From assembly GCF_031458325.1 (NCBI RefSeq), contig NZ_JAVDYG010000001.1, positions 2,356,001-2,420,000 on the forward strand: 64,000 nt of DNA, in the 5' to 3' direction. Origin of the DNA: Nocardioides marmoribigeumensis. Lineage in GTDB: Bacteria > Actinomycetota > Actinomycetes > Propionibacteriales > Nocardioidaceae. Of the stretch, positions 49,606 to 58,000 are shown piece by piece (position 1 is the first letter of the stretch; the number at the start of each line of letters is the position of its first letter). A program made the position numbers and the translations under genes. The notes below the pieces were generated by a model that saw only the letters and a program-made list of their open reading frames with translations, was not told the origin of the DNA and did no database searches.

Positions 49606-49801
49606 CCGACTCTTTCTGCACGGGGCCGCCCGGGGGCTGGACGGCGTTGACGGGTGGGTTCGGGGTCCATCGTGCCAGTCCCCGTTCGGGGACGCCGAGA
49701 GTTGCAGGATCGGTCCGTTTTCAGTCCGTTCGGTCTACCAGGGGGTGACCGACCCGGCAAGGCGGCGCTCCGTGCAGCGTCGGACCCGCCGCAGAAAGAA
49801 T

Positions 49802-49813
49802 CAGTCTTGACTG
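49802..49813. promoter_or_regulatory. Operator-like palindrome CAGTC-TT-GACTG
   Basis: A perfect 5-2-5 palindrome in an AT-richer patch (AATCAGTCTTGACTGTTTG), 30 bp before the tetR start at 49843. Candidate autoregulatory site for the atu-like operon. Confidence 0.5.
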
Positions 49814-49842
49814 TTTGTGGGTCTCGTGGTCGGGTGGTCCCC

Positions 49843-50469
49843 GTGACCACCTCGGCCCGTCGGGCGCCCGCCCGGGTCCCCCAGGAGGAGCGCAGCCGCG
49901 CCATGCGGTCCCGCCTGCTGGTGGCGACCGTCGAGTGCCTGGTCGAGCACGGCTGGGCCGGTACGTCGACCACGCTGGTCTCCCAGCGTGCGGGCGTGAG
50001 CCGCGGGGCCCAGCTCCACCACTTCCCGACCAAGAACGACCTGGTCCTCGCCGCGGTCGAGCACGTCACGCTGGCCCGCGAGGACGACCTGGTCGGTCTC
50101 GTCCGAGCCGGCGCGGGCCGCACCCGGGCGGTGCTGGCCGCCCTCGCCGAGCTCTACACCGGCCCCCTGTTCACCGCCGCCCTCGAGCTGTGGGTCGCCG
50201 CGCGCACCGACCCGGCCCTCCACGAGGCCGTCGTCGAGCTCGAGGCCCGGGTGGGACGCGACGCCCACCGCCGCACGGTCGAGGCGCTCGGCATCGACGA
50301 GGCCGCGCCCGGCAACCGCGAGCTCGTGCAGGCCACCCTCGACCTGGTCCGGGGCCTCGGCCTCGCGACCACCCTGACCGACGACGCCGGCCGCCGCGCC
50401 CACATCCTCGACCGCTGGGCGGCCGTCCTCGACGCCGAGCTGGTCCGACCCGAAGGAGTCCTCCCGTGA
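49843..50469 (+). CDS. TetR family regulator, first gene of the atu-like operon
   Basis: A 208-residue TetR regulator with an HTH at GTSTTLVSQRAGVSRGAQLHHFPTKNDLVLAAV (about 35-68). In function it may parallel AtuR of Pseudomonas, the repressor of acyclic terpenoid catabolism, but the ligand is unknown. The GTG at 49843 is used; a GTG at 49834 is also in frame. It overlaps the following gene by 4 bp and heads a continuous plus-strand run to 59175. The palindrome at 49802 is the likely operator. Confidence 0.85.
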   Translation: MTTSARRAPARVPQEERSRAMRSRLLVATVECLVEHGWAGTSTTLVSQRAGVSRGAQLHHFPTKNDLVLAAVEHVTLAREDDLVGLVRAGAGRTRAVLAALAELYTGPLFTAALELWVAARTDPALHEAVVELEARVGRDAHRRTVEALGIDEAAPGNRELVQATLDLVRGLGLATTLTDDAGRRAHILDRWAAVLDAELVRPEGVLP

Positions 50470-51281
50470 CCGATCCGCGCACGCTGGGCGTGCTGACCGA
50501 CCTGGCCCAGGAGGGCGACTGGCTGGAGAGCCTGGTCGTGGACCTGCCCGACGAGGGCTGGCGCAGGGCCACGCCCGCCGATGGCTGGGACGTCGCGACG
50601 ACGATCGCGCACCTGGCATGGACCGACGAGGTCGCGGTGCTCGCGGCCGGTGCCGCGGCCGGCGAGGAGGGCAAGTCGGCGTGGGACGCGGTCGTCCTGG
50701 AGGCGATCGGCGACCCGGAGGGGTTCGTCGACGCGCAGGCCCTGGAGGGCGGCCGCGCGACGCCTGCGGACCTGCTCGCCCGGTGGAGGCACGCCCGCCA
50801 GGAGCTCGCCCGCGTGCTGAGCGACGTGCCCGCCGGGACGAAGATGCCGTGGTTCGGACCGCCGATGAGCCCCACGTCGATGGCGACCGCGCGCTACATG
50901 GAGACCTGGGCGCACGCGTTCGACGTCGCGGACGCCCTGGGGGTCACCGTCGAGCCGCACGACCGCGTGCGCCACGTCGTCCACCTCGGCGTGCGCACCC
51001 GTGACTTCGCCTACGCCAACCGAGGTGAGACCCCGCCCGGCGAGGAGTTCGCCGTGGTGCTGCAGGCCCCCTCGGGAGACACCTGGGCCTACGGTCCCGA
51101 GGACGCCGCGCAGCGCGTGACCGGCTCGGCGTGGGACTTCGCGCGGCTGGTGACCCAGCGCGCCCACCGCGAGGACCTCGACGTCCGTGCCGAGGGCCCC
51201 GACGCCGACCACTGGCTCGACATCGCCCAGGCCTTCGCCGGGCCGTCCGGCGAGGGACGCTCGCCCGGGGCATCGGCATGA
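50466..51281 (+). CDS. TIGR03084 family metal-binding protein (DinB/MDMPI-like)
   Basis: A 271-residue protein of the TIGR03084 group. The N-terminal four-helix DinB/mycothiol-dependent maleylpyruvate isomerase-like domain includes TTIAHLAWTDEVAV (metal His) and MATARYMETWAHAFDVADAL (second metal His). The C-terminal part resembles the MDMPI C domain (FAVVLQAPSGDTWAYGPEDAAQRVTGSAWDFARLVTQR). It probably uses mycothiol as cofactor, as related actinobacterial enzymes do. The GTG start overlaps the tetR stop. In other actinobacteria this gene is also found beside acyl-CoA carboxylase operons. Confidence 0.83.
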   Translation: MTDPRTLGVLTDLAQEGDWLESLVVDLPDEGWRRATPADGWDVATTIAHLAWTDEVAVLAAGAAAGEEGKSAWDAVVLEAIGDPEGFVDAQALEGGRATPADLLARWRHARQELARVLSDVPAGTKMPWFGPPMSPTSMATARYMETWAHAFDVADALGVTVEPHDRVRHVVHLGVRTRDFAYANRGETPPGEEFAVVLQAPSGDTWAYGPEDAAQRVTGSAWDFARLVTQRAHREDLDVRAEGPDADHWLDIAQAFAGPSGEGRSPGASA

Positions 51282-51349
51282 CAGCGAGCGGAGCGAGCCA
51301 CAGGGTCACGCCTGGCTCTGCCGCCGAGCGGAGCGAAGGCGGTGGAGGC
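51282..51349. repeat. Palindromic repeat between TIGR03084 and AtuA genes
   Basis: Contains GAGCGGAGCGA twice (51286-51296 and 51326-51336); the second copy is flanked by CCGCC/GGCGG arms and can form a hairpin. The element is open in the downstream frame back to an ATG at 51278 that overlaps the upstream stop, so annotation tools may extend the next gene through it. Confidence 0.6.
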
Positions 51350-53146
51350 GTGACGCTGCGCGTCGGCAACTGCTCCGGGTTCTACGGCGACCGCCTCACC
51401 GCGATGCGGGAGATGCTCGAGGGCGGCCCGCTCGACGTGCTCACCGGTGACTACCTGGCCGAGCTCACCATGCTCATCCTCGGCCGCGACCAGCTGAAGG
51501 ACCCCTCGCTCGGCTACGCCCGCACCTTCCTCAAGCAGGCCGCGGACTGTCTCGCCCTGGCGAAGGAGAAGGACGTCCGCATCGTCAGCAACGCCGGCGG
51601 CCTCAACCCCGCCGGGCTGGCCGAGGCGTTGCGCAAGGTCGCCGCCGACCAGGGCCTCGACGTCACGGTCGCCCACGTCGACGGCGACGGGCTGATGGGT
51701 CGCGACGACCTCGACCTGCCCGAGGGTGCGCTCACCGCCAACGCCTACCTCGGCGCGTTCGGCATCGCGGCCGCGCTCTCCGCCGGCGCGGACGTGGTCG
51801 TGACCGGGCGGGTCACCGACGCCTCGGTGGTCGTCGGGCCGGCCATCTGGCACTTCGGCTGGGGCCGCGAGGACCTCGACCAGCTCGCCGGCGCGGTGGT
51901 CGCGGGCCACGTGATCGAGTGCGGGGCCCAGGCGACCGGCGGCAACTTCAGCGGCTTCCGCGAGCTGGTCGCCTCCGGCCGCGGCCACCTGCCGCTCGGC
52001 TTCCCGCTCGCCGAGATCGACGCGGACGGCTCGTGCGTGATCACCAAGCACCCCGGCACCGGCGGCATCGTCACCACCGACACCGTGACCGCGCAGCTGG
52101 TCTACGAGATCCAGTCCGCGCGTTACCTCGGCCCCGACGTGACCGTCCGGCTCGACACGGTCGCGCTGTCGGACGACGGCGAGGACCGGGTCCGCATCTC
52201 CGGGGTCCGGGGCGAGGCGCCCCCGGACACGCTCAAGGTCTGCGTCAACCAGCTCGGCGGCTTCCGCAACCAGATGGAGCTCGTCCTCACCGGCCTCGAG
52301 ATCGAGGACAAGGCCGCCTGGGTGCGCGCCCAGGTGGAGGCCGCGCTCCGTGTGCGGCCCGCCGAGATGGACTGGTCGCTGGCCCGGACCGACCACCCCG
52401 ACGCCTCGACCGAGGAGGCCGCGTCCGCCCGCCTGCGGTGCGTGGTGCGCGACCCGTCGGGCGACGTGGTCGGCAAGGGGTTCACCGGTCCGCTGATCGA
52501 GCTGGCGCTGGCGTCCTACCCCGGCTTCACCGCCACCACCCCGCCCACCCCCGCCACGCCGTACGCCGTCTATCGCGCGGCCTACGTGCCGCAGTCCGCC
52601 GTGACCCACACGGTGCACCTGCCCTCGGGGTCTGTTGTCACTGTGGAACCCCCGGTGGTCACGTCTGGCGGGGACGACGCCGCCGCCGCGGGCAACCACC
52701 CCCTCCGCTCCTTCGTCGCTCCGGGGGGGCCAGTCCCATCCACGCCCTCGGCGGCGGCGCCGTCCCCGCCCGGCGCCGACGCTGCGGACTCCGCGGGGTC
52801 GACCACTCGCGCTCCTCTCGGCTCGTTCGTCCATGCGCGTTCGGGGGACAAGGGCGGGGACGCGAACCTCGGGCTGTGGGTCTCCGCATCCGACCCGAAG
52901 GCGCAGGCACGTGCCGAGTGGCTGCTCGCGACGGTGACCCCGGAGTGGGTGCGCGGGCTGCTGCCGGAGGCCGCTGACCTGGAGGTGGACGTCGTCCCCC
53001 TCCCCAACCTGCACGGCGTCAACGTCGTGCTCCACGGACTGCTCGGCCTGGGAGTGGCGGCGAGCAGCCGCTTCGACCCGCAGGCCAAGGGACTGGGCGA
53101 GTGGGCCCGGTCCCGTCACGTCGACATCCCCGAGGAGCTGGTGTGA
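51350..53146 (+). CDS. AtuA-family acyclic terpene utilisation protein (DUF1446 with C-terminal domain)
   Basis: A 598-residue protein. The N-terminal 450 residues are the AtuA/DUF1446 domain: VTLRVGNCSGFYGDRLTAM, VSNAGGLNPAGLAEAL, GADVVVTGRVTDASVVVGP and ITKHPGTGGIVTTDTV. A Pro/Ala-rich linker (about 445-490) leads to the C-terminal AtuA-like domain, FVHARSGDKGGDANLGLWV. AtuA is essential for geranyl/citronellyl-CoA catabolism in Pseudomonas but its reaction is unresolved; the mycobacterial counterpart is Rv0976c. I chose the GTG at 51350 because VTLRVGN is the conserved family start; an ATG at 51278 would read through repeat DNA. Confidence 0.86.
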   Translation: MTLRVGNCSGFYGDRLTAMREMLEGGPLDVLTGDYLAELTMLILGRDQLKDPSLGYARTFLKQAADCLALAKEKDVRIVSNAGGLNPAGLAEALRKVAADQGLDVTVAHVDGDGLMGRDDLDLPEGALTANAYLGAFGIAAALSAGADVVVTGRVTDASVVVGPAIWHFGWGREDLDQLAGAVVAGHVIECGAQATGGNFSGFRELVASGRGHLPLGFPLAEIDADGSCVITKHPGTGGIVTTDTVTAQLVYEIQSARYLGPDVTVRLDTVALSDDGEDRVRISGVRGEAPPDTLKVCVNQLGGFRNQMELVLTGLEIEDKAAWVRAQVEAALRVRPAEMDWSLARTDHPDASTEEAASARLRCVVRDPSGDVVGKGFTGPLIELALASYPGFTATTPPTPATPYAVYRAAYVPQSAVTHTVHLPSGSVVTVEPPVVTSGGDDAAAAGNHPLRSFVAPGGPVPSTPSAAAPSPPGADAADSAGSTTRAPLGSFVHARSGDKGGDANLGLWVSASDPKAQARAEWLLATVTPEWVRGLLPEAADLEVDVVPLPNLHGVNVVLHGLLGLGVAASSRFDPQAKGLGEWARSRHVDIPEELV

Positions 53147-54297
53147 GTTTCTGGTCAGAGGAACAAGAAGCGCTGCGCGAGACGTGCCGACGCTTCACCG
53201 AGCGTGAGATCGTCCCGCACCTCGCAGAGTGGGAGGAGGCCCAGGCGCTGCCGCGCGAGCTGCACGTCGCGGCCGCCAAGCACGGGCTGCTCGGCGTCTC
53301 GTTCCCCGAGGAGGTCGGCGGACAGGGCGGCGGCCTGCTCGACTCGGTGGCGCTGACCGAGTCGATGATGGAGGCCGGCGCGTCCGGCGGGGTCATGGCG
53401 AGCCTGTTCACCCACGGCATCGCGCTGCCGCACATCGTCCACTCCGGCAACCAGGACCTGATCGACCGCTTCGTGCGGCCGACGCTCGCCGGCGAGCTCA
53501 TCGGGTCGCTGGCGATCACCGAGCCCGACGGCGGGTCCGACGTCGCCGGCATCCGCACCAAGGCGCAGCGCGACGGCGACCACTACGTCGTCGACGGCGC
53601 CAAGACGTTCATCACCTCCGGCACCCGCGCCGACTTCGTCACCACCGCGGTGCGCACGGGCGGCCCGGGTCACGGCGGCATCAGCCTGCTCGTGGTCGAG
53701 AAGGGCACACCCGGCTTCGAGGTCACCCGCAAGCTGGAGAAGCTCGGCTGGCACTGCTCCGACACCGCCGAGCTCTCCTACGCCGATGCCCGCGTCCCGG
53801 TCGAGAACCTCGTGGGTGACGAGGGCTCGGGCTTCGTCCAGATCGCGATGGCGTTCGTCACCGAGCGGGTCAGCCTCGCGGTGCAGGGCTACTCGACCGC
53901 CGCCCGCTGCCTCGCGCTGACCGTGGACCACGCCACGCAGCGCGAGACCTTTGGCACGCCGCTGATCCAGCGTCAGGCCGTGCGGCACAAGCTCGTCGAG
54001 ATGCACCGGCGGGTCGAGGCCGCGCGGGTCTACACCCGTGAGGTCGCCCGGAGGTACGACGCCGGGGAGCAGCCGCTCGTCGAGGCGCTGCACGCCAAGC
54101 GGCTCGGGGTCGACGCCGCGTCGTACGCCGTGGAGGAGGCCGTCCAGATCCACGGCGGCACGGGCTACATGAAGGGGACCGAGGTGGAGATGCATTACCG
54201 CGACGCACGCATCCTGGGCATCGGCGGCGGCGCCAACGAGGTCCTCGACGACCTCGCCGCCAAGCTGCTGGGCTACTCGGCGGGGAGCAGCCGGTGA
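53143..54297 (+). CDS. Acyl-CoA dehydrogenase (FadE13 position)
   Basis: A 384-residue FAD acyl-CoA dehydrogenase. It has SLAITEPDGGSDVAGI, the flavin-binding TFITSGTRADFV, and the C-terminal EEAVQIHGGTGYMKGTEVEMHYRDARI. The catalytic base is not certain from the sequence alone. In the atu pathway an equivalent enzyme (AtuD) oxidises citronellyl-CoA. GTG overlap with the AtuA gene shows coupling. Same position as fadE13 in M. tuberculosis. Confidence 0.9.
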   Translation: MSFWSEEQEALRETCRRFTEREIVPHLAEWEEAQALPRELHVAAAKHGLLGVSFPEEVGGQGGGLLDSVALTESMMEAGASGGVMASLFTHGIALPHIVHSGNQDLIDRFVRPTLAGELIGSLAITEPDGGSDVAGIRTKAQRDGDHYVVDGAKTFITSGTRADFVTTAVRTGGPGHGGISLLVVEKGTPGFEVTRKLEKLGWHCSDTAELSYADARVPVENLVGDEGSGFVQIAMAFVTERVSLAVQGYSTAARCLALTVDHATQRETFGTPLIQRQAVRHKLVEMHRRVEAARVYTREVARRYDAGEQPLVEALHAKRLGVDAASYAVEEAVQIHGGTGYMKGTEVEMHYRDARILGIGGGANEVLDDLAAKLLGYSAGSSR

Positions 54298-55943
54298 CCG
54301 CGACGGAGCAGGAGAAGCCCGCAGCGGAGCCGATCAGTCGGCGCGAGGCGATGCTCGCCAAGATCGCGGACCTCCACGCCGAGCAGGCCAAAGCCGTCGA
54401 CGGCGGCGGCGAGCGCAACAACGAGCGCCACCGCAAGCGCGGCAAGCTCCTGGCCCGAGAGCGGATCGAGCTGCTGCTCGACGAGGGCTCGCCGTTCCTC
54501 GAGCTGATGCCGCTGGCCGGCTGGGGCTCCGACTTCACCGTGGGCGCGAGCATCGTCACCGGCATCGGCGTCGTCTCCGGCGTCGAGTGCATGATCGTCG
54601 CCAACGACCCGACCGTGAAGGGGGGTGCCAGCAATCCCTGGACGCTGAAGAAGTCGTTCCGCGCCGCGCAGATCGCCGCGGAGAACCGCCTTCCCACGAT
54701 CAACCTCGTCGAGTCCGGCGGCGCCGACCTCCCCACGCAGAAGGAGATCTTCATCCCCGGCGGCAAGATCTTCCGCGACATCACGCGGTCGTCGGCGGAC
54801 AAGCGGCCGACCATCGCGCTCGTGTTCGGCAACTCGACCGCCGGTGGTGCCTACATCCCCGGCATGAGCGACTACGTCGTCATGGTCAAGGAGGGCGCCA
54901 AGGTGTTCCTCGGCGGCCCGCCGCTCGTCAAGATGGCGACCGGCGAGGAGTCCGACGACGAGTCGCTCGGCGGCGCCGAGATGCACGCGCGGATCTCCGG
55001 CCTCGCGGACTACCTCGCGGTCGACGAGGAGGACGCCATCCGCCTCGGGCGTCGCATCGTGGCGCGGCTCAACCACCGCAAGGCGCCCGTCGCGAGTGGT
55101 CTCGAGGCTCGGCTAGCGCCTCGCACCTCGACCAACGAGGTGGGCTTCGTCGAGCCGGACCTGCCGGCCGACGACCTGCTCGACATCATCCCGACCGACC
55201 TCAAGGAGCCGTTCGACCCGCGCGAGGTGATCCACCGCATCTGCGACGGGGTCGGGCCCGGCAACGAGGCTGGCTTCGACGAGTTCAAGCCGCTCTACGG
55301 CTCCTCGCTGGTCACGGGGTGGGCCCGGCTGCACGGCCACCAGGTGGGCATCCTCGCCAACGCGCAGGGGATCCTCTTCTCCGAGGAGGCCCAGAAGGCG
55401 ACCCAGTTCATCCAGCTGGCCAACCAGATCGACGTGCCGCTGCTGTTCCTGCACAACACCACCGGCTACATGGTCGGCAAGGAGTACGAGCAGGGCGGCA
55501 TCATCAAGCACGGCGCCCAGATGATCAACGCGGTCAGCAACAGCCGGGTCCCGCACCTGACGGTGATCATGGGCGCGTCGTACGGCGCCGGCAACTACGG
55601 CATGAACGGCCGTGCCTACGACCCGCGCTTCCTCTTCACGTGGCCGAGCGCCAAGTCCGCGGTGATGGGCCCTGCCCAGCTCGCGGGCGTGCTCTCGATC
55701 GTCGCCAGGGCAGCGGCCGAGTCCAAGGGCAAGCCCTACGACGAGCAGGCCGACGCCGGGATGCGCGCGTTCGTCGAGCAGTCGGTCGAGGAGCAGAGCC
55801 TGCCGTTCTTCCTCTCCGGGATGGTCTACGACGACGGGGTCATCGACCCGCGCGACACCCGCACCGTCCTCGGGATCTGCCTGTCCGTGATCGCCAACCA
55901 GCCCGTCGAAGGCACCGACCGCTTCGGAGTGTTCCGCCCATGA
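54294..55943 (+). CDS. Acyl-CoA carboxylase beta subunit (carboxyltransferase), AccD2/AtuC-like
   Basis: A 549-residue carboxyltransferase transferring CO2 from biotin to an acyl-CoA. Landmarks: RHRKRGKLLARERIELLLDEGSPFLEL at the start, AGGAYIPGMSDY, the second oxyanion loop in GASYGAGNYGMNGRAYDPRF, and WPSAKSAVMGPAQLAGVL. The pattern is of the methylcrotonyl-/geranyl-CoA carboxylase type rather than propionyl-CoA. Residues near 268-282 (SGLEARLAPRTSTN) are coded by repeat-like DNA (55098-55134). GTG overlap with the preceding dehydrogenase; ATGA overlap with the alpha subunit. Confidence 0.91.
   Translation: MTATEQEKPAAEPISRREAMLAKIADLHAEQAKAVDGGGERNNERHRKRGKLLARERIELLLDEGSPFLELMPLAGWGSDFTVGASIVTGIGVVSGVECMIVANDPTVKGGASNPWTLKKSFRAAQIAAENRLPTINLVESGGADLPTQKEIFIPGGKIFRDITRSSADKRPTIALVFGNSTAGGAYIPGMSDYVVMVKEGAKVFLGGPPLVKMATGEESDDESLGGAEMHARISGLADYLAVDEEDAIRLGRRIVARLNHRKAPVASGLEARLAPRTSTNEVGFVEPDLPADDLLDIIPTDLKEPFDPREVIHRICDGVGPGNEAGFDEFKPLYGSSLVTGWARLHGHQVGILANAQGILFSEEAQKATQFIQLANQIDVPLLFLHNTTGYMVGKEYEQGGIIKHGAQMINAVSNSRVPHLTVIMGASYGAGNYGMNGRAYDPRFLFTWPSAKSAVMGPAQLAGVLSIVARAAAESKGKPYDEQADAGMRAFVEQSVEEQSLPFFLSGMVYDDGVIDPRDTRTVLGICLSVIANQPVEGTDRFGVFRP
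55098..55134. repeat. Dispersed palindromic element inside the carboxylase gene
   Basis: GGTCTCGAGGCTCG ... CGCACCTCGACCA matches the form of the element at 46454-46487. It is translated in frame as SGLEARLAPRTSTN without breaking the gene. Confidence 0.65.
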
Positions 55944-58000
55944 CGCAGCCGATCCGACGACTGCTCGTCGCCAACCGCGGTGAGATCGCCCGCCGCGTCT
56001 TCCGCACCTGCCGTGACCTCGGCATCGGCACCGTCGCCGTGCACTCCGACGCCGACGCGGACCTGCTGTTCGTGCGCGAGGCCGACGTCGCCGTGCGCCT
56101 TCCTGGCAACACGCCTGCGGAGACCTACCTGCGCGCCGACCTGGTCATCGAGGCCGCGCAGCGAGCCGGTGCCGACGCCATCCATCCCGGCTACGGCTTC
56201 CTGTCCGAGAACGCCGACTTCGCCCGCGAGGTGCTCAAGGCCGGCCTGACCTGGGTCGGTCCTGCCCCTGAGTCGATCGAGGCGATGGGCTCCAAGGTCG
56301 AGTCCAAGCGGCTGATGGCCGAGGCGGGCGTGCCCACGCTCGACAACCTGGCGCCCGACGCGGTCACCGAGTCCGACCTCCCGGTGCTGGTCAAGGCCTC
56401 GTCCGGTGGCGGCGGCCGCGGCATGCGCGTCGTACGCCGCCGCGAGTCGGTCGCCGCCAACGTGGACGCGGCCCGCGACGAGGCTGCGTCGGCCTTCGGC
56501 GACGGCACGGTGTTCATCGAGCCCTACGTCGAGCAGGGTCGCCACGTCGAGGTGCAGATCATCGGCGACGCACACGGCACCGTCCTCGTGGTCGGTGACC
56601 GCGACTGCTCGGTCCAGCGCCGCCACCAGAAGGTGGTCGAGGAGGCGCCTGCCCCCGGCATCCCCGACGACGTGCGCACCGCGCTGCACGAGGCGGCCCG
56701 CCTGGCAGGCGAGGCGATCTCCTACCAGGGCGCCGGCACCGTCGAGTTCTTGTACGACGAACAGAAACAGCGCTTCTACTTCCTCGAGATGAACACCCGT
56801 CTGCAGGTGGAGCACCCGGTCACCGAGTGCGTGACCGGCCTCGACCTGGTGGAGCTGCAGGTCGGCGTCGCCGAGAGACGCGCGCTCACCGAGCTCGTGC
56901 CCGACGGCGTCCCGGCGCCGCGCGGTCACGCGGTCGAGGTCCGGCTCTATGCCGAGGACCCCAGCCAGGACTGGCAGCCGCAGGCGGGCGGGCTCGGTGC
57001 CTTCGAGGTGCCGAGCGACCTCCAGTTCGTCACGCCCACGGCGTACGGCGTCCGGCTCGACTCCGGCTTCCAGACCGGCGACGAGGTGTCGACGTACTAC
57101 GACGCCATGCTCGCCAAGGTGATCGCCTGGGGGCCCGACCGCCGCGCGGCGCTGCGCCGTCTCGGTGGTGCGCTCGGTCGTGCTCGGCTGCACGGCATCC
57201 GCACCAACCGCGACCTGCTGGTCGAGATCCTGCGCCACCCGGACTTCGTGGAGGAGCGGCTGTCGACCGCGTTCCTGTCGGACCCTGACGTGCTCGACCG
57301 CGTCAACGGCTCGGGCATCCCGTCCGTCCCGCCGTCCGAGCAGGGCTGCGCGCTGTTCGCCGCGGCCGTGGCGTGCACGGAGGAGGTGGCGCGCAGACGC
57401 CCTGTCCTGCAGGCGGTCCCGGCCGGCTGGCGCAACGTCACGTCCGCCCCGCAGCGCACGTCGTTCGAGGCCGACGGCACGAGAGTGGATGTCGGCTGGC
57501 TCGGTGGGCGGGATGGCTACGTCCTGGCCGACGTGTACGACGAGGTCGGCCCCGCTCGCGCGACGTCGATCGAGGACCTCGGCGACGGGCTCTGGCGTGT
57601 GGTCGTCGAGCTCGACGGGACCGCCCGGCCGTTCGACGTCGCCCTCGACGGCGACCGGGTCGACATCGACTGGTCCGGTGGGCACTGGGCGTTCACCCGG
57701 GTGCCGCGCTTCGTGGATCCGGCCGACCAGGTTGCCGAGGGCTCGCTCCTCGCACCGATGCCGGGCTCGGTCATCGCCCTCCGCGCGGCCGCCGGCGAGT
57801 CCGTCACGGCCGGCCAGCCGGTCGTCGTGCTCGAGGCGATGAAGATGCAGCACACGATCAACGCCCCGCACGACGGCGTCGTCACCGAGGTGCCGGTGAG
57901 CGTCGGCACCCAGGTCGCGGCCGGCGACGTCCTCGCCGTCGTCGAGTCCACCAGCAGTACTCGCAGCACCGACAGCACCACCTCCGAGGAGACGTCATGA
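55940..58000 (+). CDS. Acyl-CoA carboxylase alpha subunit (biotin carboxylase + biotin carrier), AccA2/AtuF-like
   Basis: A 686-residue protein carrying biotin carboxylase (1-450) and, after a BT-like linker, the biotinyl domain (600-670). Visible: LLVANRGEIARRVFRTC, the ATP-grasp glycine loop ASSGGGGRGMRVV, FLEMNTRLQVEHPVTE, and biotin-accepting K635 in EAMKMQ. The C-terminus is a short Ser/Thr-rich tail. It carboxylates enzyme-bound biotin and hands it to the beta subunit encoded just upstream. ATGA overlaps on both sides put it in the core of the operon. Confidence 0.93.
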   Translation: MTQPIRRLLVANRGEIARRVFRTCRDLGIGTVAVHSDADADLLFVREADVAVRLPGNTPAETYLRADLVIEAAQRAGADAIHPGYGFLSENADFAREVLKAGLTWVGPAPESIEAMGSKVESKRLMAEAGVPTLDNLAPDAVTESDLPVLVKASSGGGGRGMRVVRRRESVAANVDAARDEAASAFGDGTVFIEPYVEQGRHVEVQIIGDAHGTVLVVGDRDCSVQRRHQKVVEEAPAPGIPDDVRTALHEAARLAGEAISYQGAGTVEFLYDEQKQRFYFLEMNTRLQVEHPVTECVTGLDLVELQVGVAERRALTELVPDGVPAPRGHAVEVRLYAEDPSQDWQPQAGGLGAFEVPSDLQFVTPTAYGVRLDSGFQTGDEVSTYYDAMLAKVIAWGPDRRAALRRLGGALGRARLHGIRTNRDLLVEILRHPDFVEERLSTAFLSDPDVLDRVNGSGIPSVPPSEQGCALFAAAVACTEEVARRRPVLQAVPAGWRNVTSAPQRTSFEADGTRVDVGWLGGRDGYVLADVYDEVGPARATSIEDLGDGLWRVVVELDGTARPFDVALDGDRVDIDWSGGHWAFTRVPRFVDPADQVAEGSLLAPMPGSVIALRAAAGESVTAGQPVVVLEAMKMQHTINAPHDGVVTEVPVSVGTQVAAGDVLAVVESTSSTRSTDSTTSEETS

